Below are positions 26,648 to 35,460 of a stretch of 64,000 nucleotides of DNA, piece after piece. The notes under the pieces were generated by a model that saw nothing but the letters and a program-made list of their open reading frames with translations, searched no databases and had not been told where the DNA came from. A program made the position numbers and the translations under genes. The DNA comes from Herbaspirillum seropedicae. Lineage in GTDB: Bacteria > Pseudomonadota > Gammaproteobacteria > Burkholderiales > Burkholderiaceae_D. The stretch covers positions 2,767,704 through 2,831,703 of the forward strand of contig NZ_CP011930.1 of the NCBI RefSeq assembly GCF_001040945.1. Direction: 5' to 3'. Numbering within the stretch: position 1 is the first letter of the stretch; each line of letters starts with the position of its first letter.

Positions 26648-28643
26648 GGCTATTCAACAGACGTGTGCGCTCTGCTTCGACACGGACGACTTCGTCGGCC
26701 GGGATGTAGTAGTCGCGGTTGTAATTAAAGGTGTGGATGATGGTGGCGGCAACCAGAACAACGAAGGTCGCCACAGCCGGCAGCCACATGTGCCAGATCA
26801 GGGTGAAGCCCAGCACTGCCGACAGCGCAGCGATGATGAAGCCGGCACCGGTGTTCTTGGGCATGTGGATTTCCACGAAATCACCCAGCGGACGCTGATA
26901 CTTGTTCTTCTTCATGTCAGCCCAGGCGTCGTTGTCATGCACGACCGGGGTGAAGGCGAAGTTGTAGGCAGGCGGCGGCGAGGAAGTCGACCATTCCAGT
27001 GTACGGCCGTTCCACGGGTCGCCGGTCACATCGGCCAGCTTCTTGCGGTCGCGGATGGAGACAGCGATCTGGATGATGAAGGAACCGATGCCCAGGGCGA
27101 TCAGGCCAGCGCCGATGGCGGCGACCACGAACCAGATCTGCAGCGACGGATCGTCGAAGTGGCTCATGCGGCGGGTCACGCCCATCAGGCCCAGCACGTA
27201 CAGAGGCATGAAGGCCAGGTAGAAACCGACCAGCCAGAACCAGAACGAGCACTTGCCCCAGAACTCATTGAGCTTGAAGCCGAAGGCCTTCGGGAACCAG
27301 AAGTTGATGCCGGCGAACATGCCGAACACCACGCCGCCGATGATGACGTTGTGGAAGTGGGCGATCAGGAACAGCGAGTTGTGCAGCACGAAGTCAGCCG
27401 GGGGAACGGCCAGCAGCACGCCGGTCATGCCGCCGATGACGAAGGTCACCATGAAGCCGATGGTCCACAGCATGGGGACTTCGAAGCGGATGCGGCCACG
27501 GTACATCGTGAAGAGCCAGTTGAAGATCTTGGCGCCGGTCGGGATCGAGATGATCATCGTGGTGATGCCGAAGAACGAGTTCACGCTGGCGCCCGAACCC
27601 ATGGTGAAGAAGTGGTGCAGCCACACCAGGTAGGACAGGATGGTGATCACCACGGTCGCGTAGACCATGGAGGTGTAGCCGAACAGGCGCTTGCCGCTGA
27701 AGGTCGAGACGATTTCAGAGAAGATGCCGAAGGCCGGCAGCACCAGGATGTAGACCTCGGGGTGGCCCCAGATCCAGATCAGGTTCACGTACATCATGGC
27801 GTTGCCGCCCATGTCGTTGGTGAAGAAGTTGGTGCCGAAGACGCGGTCCAGGGACAGCATGGCCAGCACGGCGGTCAGCACCGGGAAGGCCGCCACGATC
27901 AGGACGTTGGTGCACAGCGAGGTCCAGGTGAAGACCGGCATCTTCATCATGTTCATGCCCGGGGCGCGCATCTTGACGATGGTCACCACCAGGTTGATCC
28001 CTGATAGCAATGTCCCTACCCCGGCCACCTGCAAGGCCCAGATGTAGTAGTCCACCCCCACGTCAGGGCTGTACAGGATGCCCGACAGCGGCGGGTAGGC
28101 CAGCCAGCCGGTGCGGGCGAATTCGCCCACGAACAGCGAGGCCATCACCAGCAGTGCGCCGAAGGTGGTCATCCAGAAGCTGAAGTTGTTCAGGAACGGG
28201 AAGGCCACGTCGCGCGCACCGATCTGCAGGGGCACGACGTAGTTCATCAGACCGGTCACCAGGGGCATGGCCACGAAGAAGATCATGATCACGCCGTGGG
28301 CGGTGAACACCTGGTCATAGTGGTGCGGCGGCAGGAAGCCGGCGTTGTCGCCGAAGGCGATGGCCTGCTGCGCGCGCATCATCACCGCGTCGGCAAAGCC
28401 ACGCAGCAGCATGACGATGGCCAGCACGATGTACATGATGCCGATGCGCTTGTGGTCGATACTGGTGAACCAGTCGCGCCAGAGCATGCCCCACAGGCGA
28501 TATTTGGTGAGCAGGCCCAGTACCACTATGCCGCCCAGCGCCACCATGGCGAAGGTACCGATCAGGATCGGCTCATGGTATGGAATCGCTTCCAGACTGA
28601 GGCGACCGAAGATCAGCTTTATCAGGTCAAAATTGTCAGACAT
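26640..28643 (-). CDS. cyoB: cytochrome bo quinol oxidase subunit I
   Basis: The catalytic heme-copper subunit (667 residues), which reduces O2 to water at heme o3-CuB and pumps protons. The CuB/heme ligands are visible in [15 protein letters not shown] (His-Tyr pair) and WLHHFFTMG, with FHNVIIGG and further histidines. The N-terminal quinol-type start ([16 protein letters not shown]) marks it as a bo-type, not a cytochrome c oxidase. GGGAAG precedes the ATG. Upstream, a 76-bp gap to cyoA contains a hairpin. Confidence 0.97.
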   Translation of the reverse strand: MSDNFDLIKLIFGRLSLEAIPYHEPILIGTFAMVALGGIVVLGLLTKYRLWGMLWRDWFTSIDHKRIGIMYIVLAIVMLLRGFADAVMMRAQQAIAFGDNAGFLPPHHYDQVFTAHGVIMIFFVAMPLVTGLMNYVVPLQIGARDVAFPFLNNFSFWMTTFGALLVMASLFVGEFARTGWLAYPPLSGILYSPDVGVDYYIWALQVAGVGTLLSGINLVVTIVKMRAPGMNMMKMPVFTWTSLCTNVLIVAAFPVLTAVLAMLSLDRVFGTNFFTNDMGGNAMMYVNLIWIWGHPEVYILVLPAFGIFSEIVSTFSGKRLFGYTSMVYATVVITILSYLVWLHHFFTMGSGASVNSFFGITTMIISIPTGAKIFNWLFTMYRGRIRFEVPMLWTIGFMVTFVIGGMTGVLLAVPPADFVLHNSLFLIAHFHNVIIGGVVFGMFAGINFWFPKAFGFKLNEFWGKCSFWFWLVGFYLAFMPLYVLGLMGVTRRMSHFDDPSLQIWFVVAAIGAGLIALGIGSFIIQIAVSIRDRKKLADVTGDPWNGRTLEWSTSSPPPAYNFAFTPVVHDNDAWADMKKNKYQRPLGDFVEIHMPKNTGAGFIIAALSAVLGFTLIWHMWLPAVATFVVLVAATIIHTFNYNRDYYIPADEVVRVEAERTRLLNSHV

Positions 28644-28673
28644 CTTTACTTCCCGGGGAAAAAGGAAATGGGG

Positions 28674-28695
28674 GCGCAGCGGTGTTCTGCTGCGC
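28674..28695 (-). other. hairpin between cyoA and cyoB
   Basis: GCGCAGC (28674-28680) and GCTGCGC (28689-28695) form a perfect 7-bp stem with an 8-base loop in the cyoA-cyoB gap. There is no T-run, so it is more likely an mRNA stability or processing element that could tune subunit ratio than a terminator. Confidence 0.45.
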
Positions 28696-28719
28696 TGATA
28701 CGGCTACCAGGCAAGGAAA

Positions 28720-29652
28720 TCATTCGGCCTTTTGCTGGCCCGGTTTCACGTTCAGGTCGGTGGCCATCATCTTGTCCATGCAAACCGTATTGGGTGCTAC
28801 GCAACGGTTCACGATGGCGTGGAACAGATTGGGCTCGGTGCTGCCGATCAAGCGGGCAGGTTCACGTTCGCTCGGCTGTTCCAGCTTCAGGTACTCGGCA
28901 CGGTCCAGCTTGCCCGAGCCAGCCTTGGCTTTTTGCACCCAGGCGTCGAAACCAGCCTGGTCCAGGCCGTGGAACTTGAAGCGCATGTGCGAGAAGCCGG
29001 CGCCGCTGTAGTTGGCCGAGAAGCCTTCATACTCGCCGGCCTTGTTGATGACGGCGTGCAGCTTGGTTTCCATGCCCGGCATGGCGTAGATCTGGCCAGC
29101 CAGTGCGGGAATGTAGAACGAGTTCATCACGCTGGATGCGGTGATCTTGAACTGGATGGGCACATCCACCGGCGCGGCCAGCTCATTGACGGTAGCAATG
29201 CCTTGCTCCGGATAGATGAACAGCCACTTCCAGTCCAGCGCCACCACTTCCACCACCAGCGGCTTGACCTGGGGCGACAGCGGGCGCTCGGCGTCGATGC
29301 GCGAGAGCGGACGGTACGGGTCCAGGGTGTGGGTGGTGATCCAGGTCAGCAGGCCCAAGGCGATGATGATCAGCAGGGGTGCGCCCCAGATGACCAGCTC
29401 CAGACGGGTCGAGTGATCCCAATCCGGCTCATAGGGAGCGGAAGTGTTGCTCTTGCGATAACGCCATGCGAACAGCAGCGTCAGGATGATCACCGGGACG
29501 ATGATGAGCAGCATCAGCGCGGTCGAGATGATGATCAGGCGCGCTTGCTGGTTAGCGATGTCGCCGGAGGGATTCATCACGACGGTGTTGCACCCAGCCA
29601 ACAGAAGCGCAGGAAGCAGGAGCAGTCCGCGACGGAGGATTTGAGAAACCAT
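28720..29652 (-). CDS. cyoA: cytochrome bo quinol oxidase subunit II (lipoprotein)
   Basis: A 310-residue subunit that starts with a lipoprotein signal; lipobox LLAGC gives lipidated Cys21. Two membrane helices (about 40-60 and 85-108) are followed by a periplasmic cupredoxin-like domain. It lacks the CuA ligands of cytochrome c oxidase, as expected for a quinol oxidase (NSFYIPALAGQIYAMPGMETKLH). The C-terminal extension with ALxNRCVAPNTVCM-like residues is typical of CyoA. It is the first gene of the cyoABCD-surf1-regB-regA block, divergent from the MHS transporter. Confidence 0.95.
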   Translation of the reverse strand: MVSQILRRGLLLLPALLLAGCNTVVMNPSGDIANQQARLIIISTALMLLIIVPVIILTLLFAWRYRKSNTSAPYEPDWDHSTRLELVIWGAPLLIIIALGLLTWITTHTLDPYRPLSRIDAERPLSPQVKPLVVEVVALDWKWLFIYPEQGIATVNELAAPVDVPIQFKITASSVMNSFYIPALAGQIYAMPGMETKLHAVINKAGEYEGFSANYSGAGFSHMRFKFHGLDQAGFDAWVQKAKAGSGKLDRAEYLKLEQPSEREPARLIGSTEPNLFHAIVNRCVAPNTVCMDKMMATDLNVKPGQQKAE

Positions 29653-29695
29653 GAAGGAAAATTCCAGTCGTATGTATCAGAGCGTGGTAATGTAA

Positions 29696-29779
29696 CGCCA
29701 ATAAAGTGTGTTGGCGATTGGACGTTTTGTCCCACCCTGTTAGCTGCCACCTGGCAGGTTGGGATTGGTAGTACGTACT
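29696..29779. promoter_or_regulatory. cyoA / MHS-transporter divergent control region with three inverted repeats
   Basis: The 160-bp divergent gap holds CGCCAA...TTGGCG (29696-29701 and 29711-29716), CTGCCACCTGGCAG (29744-29757) and the perfect palindrome AGTACGTACT (29770-29779). They are spaced about 40 and 20 bp apart. Candidate binders include RegA and an oxygen regulator, but none of the three fits a known box well. I see no other gene in the gap. Confidence 0.45.
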
Positions 29780-29812
29780 GCGACTAAACCTCTAACAGTG
29801 GGAGACACAGCC

Positions 29813-31156
29813 ATGGCAAGCACCAGCATCCACAACGGTCAAGGTTCGGGCGAATTAGGACCGCACTCCACCCACCCTTCCACTTCGCACGACCACGGCA
29901 AGATCGAACCCGGTGAGATCGCGGTCGGCGTGGTCATCGGACGAGCGTCCGAATACTTCGATTTCTTCGTCTATGCACTAGCTTCGGTGCTGGTGTTCCC
30001 GGCGGTATTCTTCCCCAACGAACCCAAGCTGGAAGGCACGCTCTACGCCTTCGTGATCTTCGCCTTCGCCTTCCTGGCCCGTCCCATCGGGACGACCATC
30101 TTCATGGCGATACAAAAGCACTACGGCCGAGAGGTGAAACTGACGCTGGCGTTGTTCATGCTCGGCTTTTCGACTGCGGGCATTGCGTTATTGCCAACTT
30201 TTGAACACATTGGTGTCTGGGCCATCATCTTGCTCTCGCTGTTGCGGGTTGGTCAAGGACTGGCGCTGGGCGGGGCCTGGGATGGGCTGCCTTCGTTGCT
30301 GGCGATGAACGCTCCCCAGCACAAGCGCGGCTGGTACGCTGCGCTGGGCCAGCTGGGCGCACCGCTGGGCTTCGTGGTGGCGGCCAGCCTGTTTGCCTAC
30401 ATGCTCTCCAGCCTGACCACGGCGGATTTCCTTGAATGGGGCTGGCGCTATCCCTTCTATGTGGCCTTTGCCATCAACGTGGTCGCCCTGTTCTCGCGCC
30501 TGCGCCTGGTGTCGGCCCCGGAATACGCCAAGCTGCTCGATGAGCGCGAGCTGGAGCCCGCCGGCGTGGTCGAGCTGGCCACCACCCAGGGCCGCAACAT
30601 CATCATTGGCGCCCTGGCGGCCCTGGCCAGCTATGCGCTGTTCCACCTGGTGACGGTGTTCCCGCTGTCCTGGATCAAGCTGTATTCGCTGCGCGAGGCC
30701 ACCGATTTCCTGGTGGTGCAGATCTGGGGCGGCCTCATCATGGCCGTGGGCATCGTGATCTCCGGCCTGATCGCTGACCGCTTCGGCCGCCGCAATACGC
30801 TGGGTTCGATGGCCCTGCTCATCGCCATCCTCTCGGCCTTCGTCCCGACCCTGATGAATGGCGGCGAAGCCGGCCAGAATACCTTCATCCTGATCGGCTT
30901 CGCCCTGCTGGGCCTGTCCTACGGCCAGGCTGCCGGCGCGGTGACGGCCAACTTCAAGGCCCGCTATCGCTATACCGGCGCCGCCCTGACCTCCGATCTG
31001 GCCTGGCTGGTCGGCGCCGGCTTCGCTCCGCTGGTGGCGCTGGGCCTGTCGGCGCACTTCGGCATGGCTTACGTGAGCTTCTACCTGCTCTCCGGCGCAG
31101 TCGGCTCGCTGGCCGCGCTGAGCCTGAACCGTGCGCTGGAGGCGCGTGACGACTGA
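29813..31156 (+). CDS. MFS transporter, metabolite:H+ symporter (MHS) family
   Basis: A 447-residue 12-helix transporter. The N-terminal cytoplasmic stretch is His/Ser-rich (HSTHPSTSHDH). Signatures: GVVIGRASEYFDFFVYALASVLVFPAVFFP, RPIGTTIFMAIQ (usual RPLGG replaced), GLADRFGRR-like ISGLIADRFGRR and LLRVGQGLALGG. The ATG at 29813 has a GGGAGA ribosome site. It is divergent from cyoA; the gene pair with cyo is common in Burkholderiales, although the link in function is unknown. Substrate (organic acid or sugar) cannot be told. Confidence 0.87.
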   Translation: MASTSIHNGQGSGELGPHSTHPSTSHDHGKIEPGEIAVGVVIGRASEYFDFFVYALASVLVFPAVFFPNEPKLEGTLYAFVIFAFAFLARPIGTTIFMAIQKHYGREVKLTLALFMLGFSTAGIALLPTFEHIGVWAIILLSLLRVGQGLALGGAWDGLPSLLAMNAPQHKRGWYAALGQLGAPLGFVVAASLFAYMLSSLTTADFLEWGWRYPFYVAFAINVVALFSRLRLVSAPEYAKLLDERELEPAGVVELATTQGRNIIIGALAALASYALFHLVTVFPLSWIKLYSLREATDFLVVQIWGGLIMAVGIVISGLIADRFGRRNTLGSMALLIAILSAFVPTLMNGGEAGQNTFILIGFALLGLSYGQAAGAVTANFKARYRYTGAALTSDLAWLVGAGFAPLVALGLSAHFGMAYVSFYLLSGAVGSLAALSLNRALEARDD

Positions 31157-31182
31157 CGCTCCGGCGCCATCCCGGAAAACCA

Positions 31183-31210
31183 AAACCCGGAGGCCTGCCT
31201 CCGGGTTTTT
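31183..31210. terminator. Rho-independent terminator after the MHS transporter
   Basis: AAACCCGGAGG-CCTG-CCTCCGGGTTT is a perfect 11-bp stem followed by TTCTTT. It ends the transporter transcript and can also end the convergent metallopeptidase transcript (its stop is at 31244). Confidence 0.9.
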
Positions 31211-31243
31211 CTTTGGCGTCTCCCCAGCGACTGCTTCAGGATC

Positions 31244-32356
31244 TCAGGCCTCATCCAGGTCAGGCGCTGCTGCGCCACTGACCAGTTCGTGGACGAACCG
31301 CAGTTTTCCCAGCACCGGCGTCGACAAGGTGAAGGGATAGGAATCCGGCATGCCGATGCTGCGGTTCAGACTGTTGAGCACGTAGGTCAGCGCAAACCAC
31401 TCCCGCGCCAGCTCATCGAAGGACCCGGCCGCCGTCGGCGGGGCCGGAATGACCAGCTTCTGCTCGCCGGCATGGCGCGGCCGCAGCTGTACCCCGCAGG
31501 CGTAGGCGGTCTCCAGCGTATCGAACATGTGCAGGTAATGCGCCCAGGTCTCGGCCCAGTCCTCCCAGGGATGACTGCTGGCATAGGCGCTGACGAACTG
31601 CTCTTCCCAGTCTGCGCGGGGACCGTTTTCATAGTGTTTCTGCAGGGCCGCGCCATAGTCTTCGCGCTCGTCGCCGAAGCGCTGGCGGAACGGCTCCAGC
31701 CAGGCGCTGCCGGCCACCAGCCGGTCAAAGTAGTAATGCCCGCTCTCGTGACGGAAATGCCCTAGCAGCGTGCGATAGGGCTCGGCCATCTGCTCGCGCG
31801 CCTGCTCCCGGTAGGCCGGATCGGCCTCGGCGATGTTGATGGTGATGACGCCATCGGCATGCCCGGTCAGCACGCGCTCGCCATGCGGCTGGTCCTGCAG
31901 GAACTCGAAGGCCAGCCCGGACTGCTCGTCTTCCATCTTCGGCGCCGGCTGCAGGCGCAAGGTCCACAGCGTATGCAGCAGTCGCCGCTTGGCCGTCTCC
32001 AGCCGGCTCCAGAGGACGCGGTTGTTGCCCTCATCCAGCGTCGGGATCACCCGGGTGAGACGGCAGGAGGCGCATAGCTCATGCGTTTCCTGCTCGTCGA
32101 GCATCCAGTTGCAGATGTTCTCGCGCCAGTAGTTCAGGCATTGCTTGAACACCCTGCCCTCATTTTCCGGCCGGACGCTGCGCCAGCGGCCTGGCCCTGG
32201 CTCTGCGCCGCTCTCGGCTGCCGGCGTCTCCAGCGCGGAAAAGCTGGTGATGGACTGTAGCTCGGGCTGATAGCCGAGCATCCAGCCACAACTTCCACAG
32301 ACGGTGTTCTCGAAGAAGACCTGCGCGCCGCAATTGTCGCAATGAAAGGTGTTCAT
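31244..32356 (-). CDS. zinc-ribbon and putative zinc metallopeptidase (Mx-type)
   Basis: A 370-residue protein. The N-terminus is a zinc ribbon with two CxxC pairs (CDNCG and CGSCG), a further CASC is at about 98, and the centre carries the metalloprotease motif HESGHYYFDRL (HExxH variant) with a downstream Glu-rich stretch (WAETWAHYLHMFDTLE) that could supply the third ligand. The combination of zinc ribbon and HExGH matches the Peptidase_Mx (putative zinc-binding metallopeptidase) family. No signal peptide. Activity is not established for the family. Convergent with the MHS transporter across a terminator. Confidence 0.8.
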   Translation of the reverse strand: MNTFHCDNCGAQVFFENTVCGSCGWMLGYQPELQSITSFSALETPAAESGAEPGPGRWRSVRPENEGRVFKQCLNYWRENICNWMLDEQETHELCASCRLTRVIPTLDEGNNRVLWSRLETAKRRLLHTLWTLRLQPAPKMEDEQSGLAFEFLQDQPHGERVLTGHADGVITINIAEADPAYREQAREQMAEPYRTLLGHFRHESGHYYFDRLVAGSAWLEPFRQRFGDEREDYGAALQKHYENGPRADWEEQFVSAYASSHPWEDWAETWAHYLHMFDTLETAYACGVQLRPRHAGEQKLVIPAPPTAAGSFDELAREWFALTYVLNSLNRSIGMPDSYPFTLSTPVLGKLRFVHELVSGAAAPDLDEA

Positions 32357-32520
32357 CGACTTCCCCCTTATCGTGATGGCCGCCCCGTGCCGGGGCGCGC
32401 TTCAGGCATTGGAAGAGAAATGTGACATTACGTTCCTGCATCTCCCCGGACAACCGCCGCAACGTCCACTTCCGTGAACACAAAGTTGTCCTTGTCAGGC
32501 AAACTTGCTACCATTGCGCC

Positions 32521-32609
32521 GCAGGAGATGGCATTCCTCCTCAAACCGCCGCCAAGTCCAGCTTGGGGCTGATGATGCCTACAGTGACCTGGCAACCCGG
32601 GGCTGTAGG
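32521..32609 (+). promoter_or_regulatory. fluoride riboswitch (crcB RNA) with expression platform
   Basis: The leader of the CLC gene contains the crcB-motif core: GGAGATGGCATTCCTCC (32524-32540), AAACCGCC, a stem pairing CCAAG with CTTGG, and GCTGATGATGCCTACAG (32568-32584). Alignment by eye to the Pseudomonas syringae aptamer is nearly exact in the conserved parts. CCTACAG (32578-32584) can instead pair with CTGTAGG (32603-32609), which gives an obvious switch between aptamer and hairpin. The Shine-Dalgarno of the CLC gene is weak and 60 bases further on, so translation or transcript elongation could be the regulated step. Confidence 0.93.
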
Positions 32610-32668
32610 TATTCGCCTGTAGCTTTCCCGCCTCGTGTTCCAGGAAGATCCACCCGATACCTGGTCAC

Positions 32669-33997
32669 ATGAAAAATCACCATTATCCAGAACAGCTCTA
32701 CCTGCTGCCCTACATCGGCAAATGGACGCTGATTGCCTGCCTCATCGCCGCGCTGGCGGGCTCCGCTTCGGCCTTCTTCCTCTTCGCACTGGACTGGGCC
32801 ACCCACTGGCGCGAGCGCCACGCCTGGATCATCTGGCTGCTGCCTCTGGGCGGCTTTGCGGTGGGCTGGCTGTACCTGCATACCGGCAAGCCGGTCGAGG
32901 CCGGCAACAACCTGCTCATCGATGAAATCCACGATCCGCGCAAGGTGATCCCGCTGCGCATGGCCCCGCTGGTATTGCTGGGCACCGTGGCCTCACACCT
33001 CTTCGGCGCATCGGTCGGGCGCGAAGGCACGGCCGTGCAGATGGGCGGCGCGCTGGCCGACCAGCTCACCCACCTCCTGCGGCTGCGCCCGGAGGATAGG
33101 CGCATCCTGCTCATGGCGGGTATCAGCGCGGGCTTTTCCTCGGTCTTCGGCACGCCCATGGCGGGCGCCATCTTCGGACTGGAGGTGCTGGCCATTGGGC
33201 GCATGCGCTATGAGGCCATCTTTCCCTGCTTCGTCGCCGCCATCGCCGCCGACCAGGTCGGTCTGGCCTGGGGCGTGCACCATACCCACTACGCCATGAA
33301 CGCCAGCGCCCCCATGGCGCTGTGGAGCGTGGCTGCGGTGATCGCCGCTGGTGTGGTGTTCGGCCTGGCGGGGATGATCTTTGCCAACAGCACCCACACC
33401 CTGTCGGCCTTCATGAAACGCCATGTCAGCTATGCGCCGCTGCGCCCGTTCATCGGCGGCTTCATCGTCGCCCTGGCGGTGTGGGCGGTCGGCACCCATC
33501 GCTATATCGGCCTGGGCATTCCCGTGATCGTCGAGGCCTTCCAGCAACCGCTGGCGCCCTGGGACTTCCTGGGCAAGATGGTCTTTACGGTGACCTCGTT
33601 GGGCAGCGGTTTCAAGGGGGGCGAAGTCACGCCCCTGTTCTACATCGGCGCAACCCTGGGCAATGCGCTGGCGCCACTGCTGCATCTGCCCTTCCCGCTG
33701 CTGGCCGGGATCGGTTTCGTGGCGGTCTTCGCCGGCGCGGCCAACACGCCGCTGGCCTCTACCATCATGGCCATCGAACTGTTCGGTCCCCAGATCGGCC
33801 CCTTTGCCGCGTTGGCCTGCGTGGTCGCCTATCTGTTCTCGGGCCACACCGGCATCTATCATGCCCAGCGCGTCGGCCAGGCCAAGCTGGGCTTGCTGCC
33901 CAAGGGGCTCAGGATCGGAGAGGTGGGCGGCTACCGGCGCAAGCTCTCCGCAGCGCCGGCCGAACAGGCCAGCGAACTCGACCAGCACCGGAAATAG
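32669..33997 (+). CDS. CLC-F-type fluoride/H+ antiporter
   Basis: A 442-residue CLC-family membrane protein. Two motifs separate it from chloride channels: GNNLL at about 79-83 where canonical CLCs carry GSGIP, and GREGT at about 117-121 where they carry GREGP. Both substitutions mark the fluoride-exporting CLC-F clade. The gating Glu is in GREGT. Further helices follow, and FGTPMAGAIFGLEV (about 167-180) is a CLC signature. The riboswitch upstream is the fluoride class, which agrees with the motif assignment. The ATG at 32669 has a weak ribosome site. Confidence 0.93.
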   Translation: MKNHHYPEQLYLLPYIGKWTLIACLIAALAGSASAFFLFALDWATHWRERHAWIIWLLPLGGFAVGWLYLHTGKPVEAGNNLLIDEIHDPRKVIPLRMAPLVLLGTVASHLFGASVGREGTAVQMGGALADQLTHLLRLRPEDRRILLMAGISAGFSSVFGTPMAGAIFGLEVLAIGRMRYEAIFPCFVAAIAADQVGLAWGVHHTHYAMNASAPMALWSVAAVIAAGVVFGLAGMIFANSTHTLSAFMKRHVSYAPLRPFIGGFIVALAVWAVGTHRYIGLGIPVIVEAFQQPLAPWDFLGKMVFTVTSLGSGFKGGEVTPLFYIGATLGNALAPLLHLPFPLLAGIGFVAVFAGAANTPLASTIMAIELFGPQIGPFAALACVVAYLFSGHTGIYHAQRVGQAKLGLLPKGLRIGEVGGYRRKLSAAPAEQASELDQHRK

Positions 33998-34003
33998 GAA
34001 CGT

Positions 34004-35167
34004 TCAGGGCAGTTTTTCAGAGGCGGCAACAGGGCTTGCGCCCTCTGCCGGCTTGACCCAGACCACATCGTCATTGATGACGTAGAGGGCGCAGGGCTCA
34101 GGCGAATTCTTCTGGCAGTTCTGCAAGGCCCGTTCCGAAGGATTCTCACCATTCACGGCCCAGCCTACGTGGTTGGACGAGGAAATCGCAAACGCCCGTG
34201 GCGCGTGCATGGCGAGAAACTTCTCATACAGCGCACGGGTTTTCTCGTTCAGGTAAGGAACCGCCGCGCTGTCTTCCAGGTTGGCGTAACCGCTGCCGGG
34301 CAACTCCCCGGTGAGCCTGACGGTCTTTTCGGTGGGCATACCGACCTGCTTGAGCAGCGCCTCCGTGGGCGGCCACCAGATAGGAATGCCGTCGCGGCTG
34401 CCGCTCATGCCATGGGCGTCGCTCTTGAAGGGGCCGAAGGCCACCAGCGTGGCCGGGCCGCCCGCCTTGGTGTAGGCCTCATACATGCGGGCCGCCAGCT
34501 CGGGATTGAAATAGCTGTCGTTCTCGCCGTAGAACCAGAGACTGGGAATGCGGGTGCGGCTGCCAAAGACGCCAAAGGCATCGACCAAGGCCGATTTCCA
34601 GATGCAACCGGTGGCGTCGTAGCGCAAGCCCCCGGCAAAATTGAGCAAGGCCCGCACCCCCGGCGGATTACGCTCGCCAAAGGCCATCGTGGTCAGGCCG
34701 CCATGCGACTGGCCCATGATGATGACCCGGTCCTTGTCCACCCAGGCTTGCTGGCGCGCATAGTCCAGCGCCGCCTGGAGATCGTCGGCCTGGGCCTCGC
34801 CATTGCCGCGGATGTTGCAGCCGCCATCCACGTACATCCCGCCGGACCTGGAAAAACCCTTGCGCATCGGCAGCAGGACGGCATAGCCGCGCCGCACGAA
34901 CTCGGTGGCCATCACCACGCTACGGCCACGCGGCTGGAAGGCCGGATTGCCCGGCGATTTGCCGTGGTTGATGATCAGCAGCGGAAATGGCCCCTCCCCC
35001 GGCGGCCTGAACAGCGTGGTCTCGAGCTTGACGGAGAAGATTCCCGTCCCTGAAGGAATCATGATGACTTCTTCGCGCAAGGCCTTGTTCAGCGGCGGTT
35101 CGGCCGCCCACGATGGATGCTGCAGGAGACACCCCAGCAGCAATACGGCGACGATCTTGATCTTCAT
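34004..35167 (-). CDS. secreted alpha/beta hydrolase (dienelactone hydrolase-like)
   Basis: A 387-residue exported hydrolase. Start at 35167 (MKIKIVAVLLLGCLLQHPSWA) gives a signal peptide with mature AEPPLNKAL. Motifs: LLIINHGKSPGNP (oxyanion-hole HG), nucleophile GQSHGG, an Asp in FYGENDSYF, and a His in the stretch SDAHGMSGSRD. The order fits dienelactone hydrolase/PET-like esterases. A C-terminal extension (about 290-385) contains a pair of cysteines (LQNCQKNSPEPCALY) and a lysozyme-like-sounding motif that I do not assign. Convergent with the CLC gene. Substrate unknown. Confidence 0.8.
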   Translation of the reverse strand: MKIKIVAVLLLGCLLQHPSWAAEPPLNKALREEVIMIPSGTGIFSVKLETTLFRPPGEGPFPLLIINHGKSPGNPAFQPRGRSVVMATEFVRRGYAVLLPMRKGFSRSGGMYVDGGCNIRGNGEAQADDLQAALDYARQQAWVDKDRVIIMGQSHGGLTTMAFGERNPPGVRALLNFAGGLRYDATGCIWKSALVDAFGVFGSRTRIPSLWFYGENDSYFNPELAARMYEAYTKAGGPATLVAFGPFKSDAHGMSGSRDGIPIWWPPTEALLKQVGMPTEKTVRLTGELPGSGYANLEDSAAVPYLNEKTRALYEKFLAMHAPRAFAISSSNHVGWAVNGENPSERALQNCQKNSPEPCALYVINDDVVWVKPAEGASPVAASEKLP

Positions 35168-35460
35168 CTTGTAGTCGTTGTGATGGTCTTGTCTGCGCGA
35201 CGCCCGCCCCGGCAAGCGCCCCCTGACGCTGGAGCCGAGCGCCACTCCCCTGGAGATATTTGCACAATGGTCTGACAGAGGGCTGACCGCGCCCCCTCGT
35301 TCTGAATAATGTTGCGGTGTGATGCAAAAACATTCACCAGCACGCCCTGCGCCAAAGCGCGATAATTCCCGCTATCCCTAACAAACGACAAGCCGGCGAC
35401 CTGCCAAGACCGCCGCCGCGAAAGATCGTAGACCGCAGATCACCCTGCCCAGGAGACCCC

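Noticed and set aside
26625..28004. Long open frame on the plus strand opposite cyoB
   Set aside because: It encodes a His/Asp/Gln-rich nonsense sequence; cyoB on the other strand has complete heme-copper motifs.
28720..29652. Subunit II of a cytochrome c oxidase
   Set aside because: No CuA ligands (CxxxC-type) are present, and the operon order and lipobox are those of CyoA.
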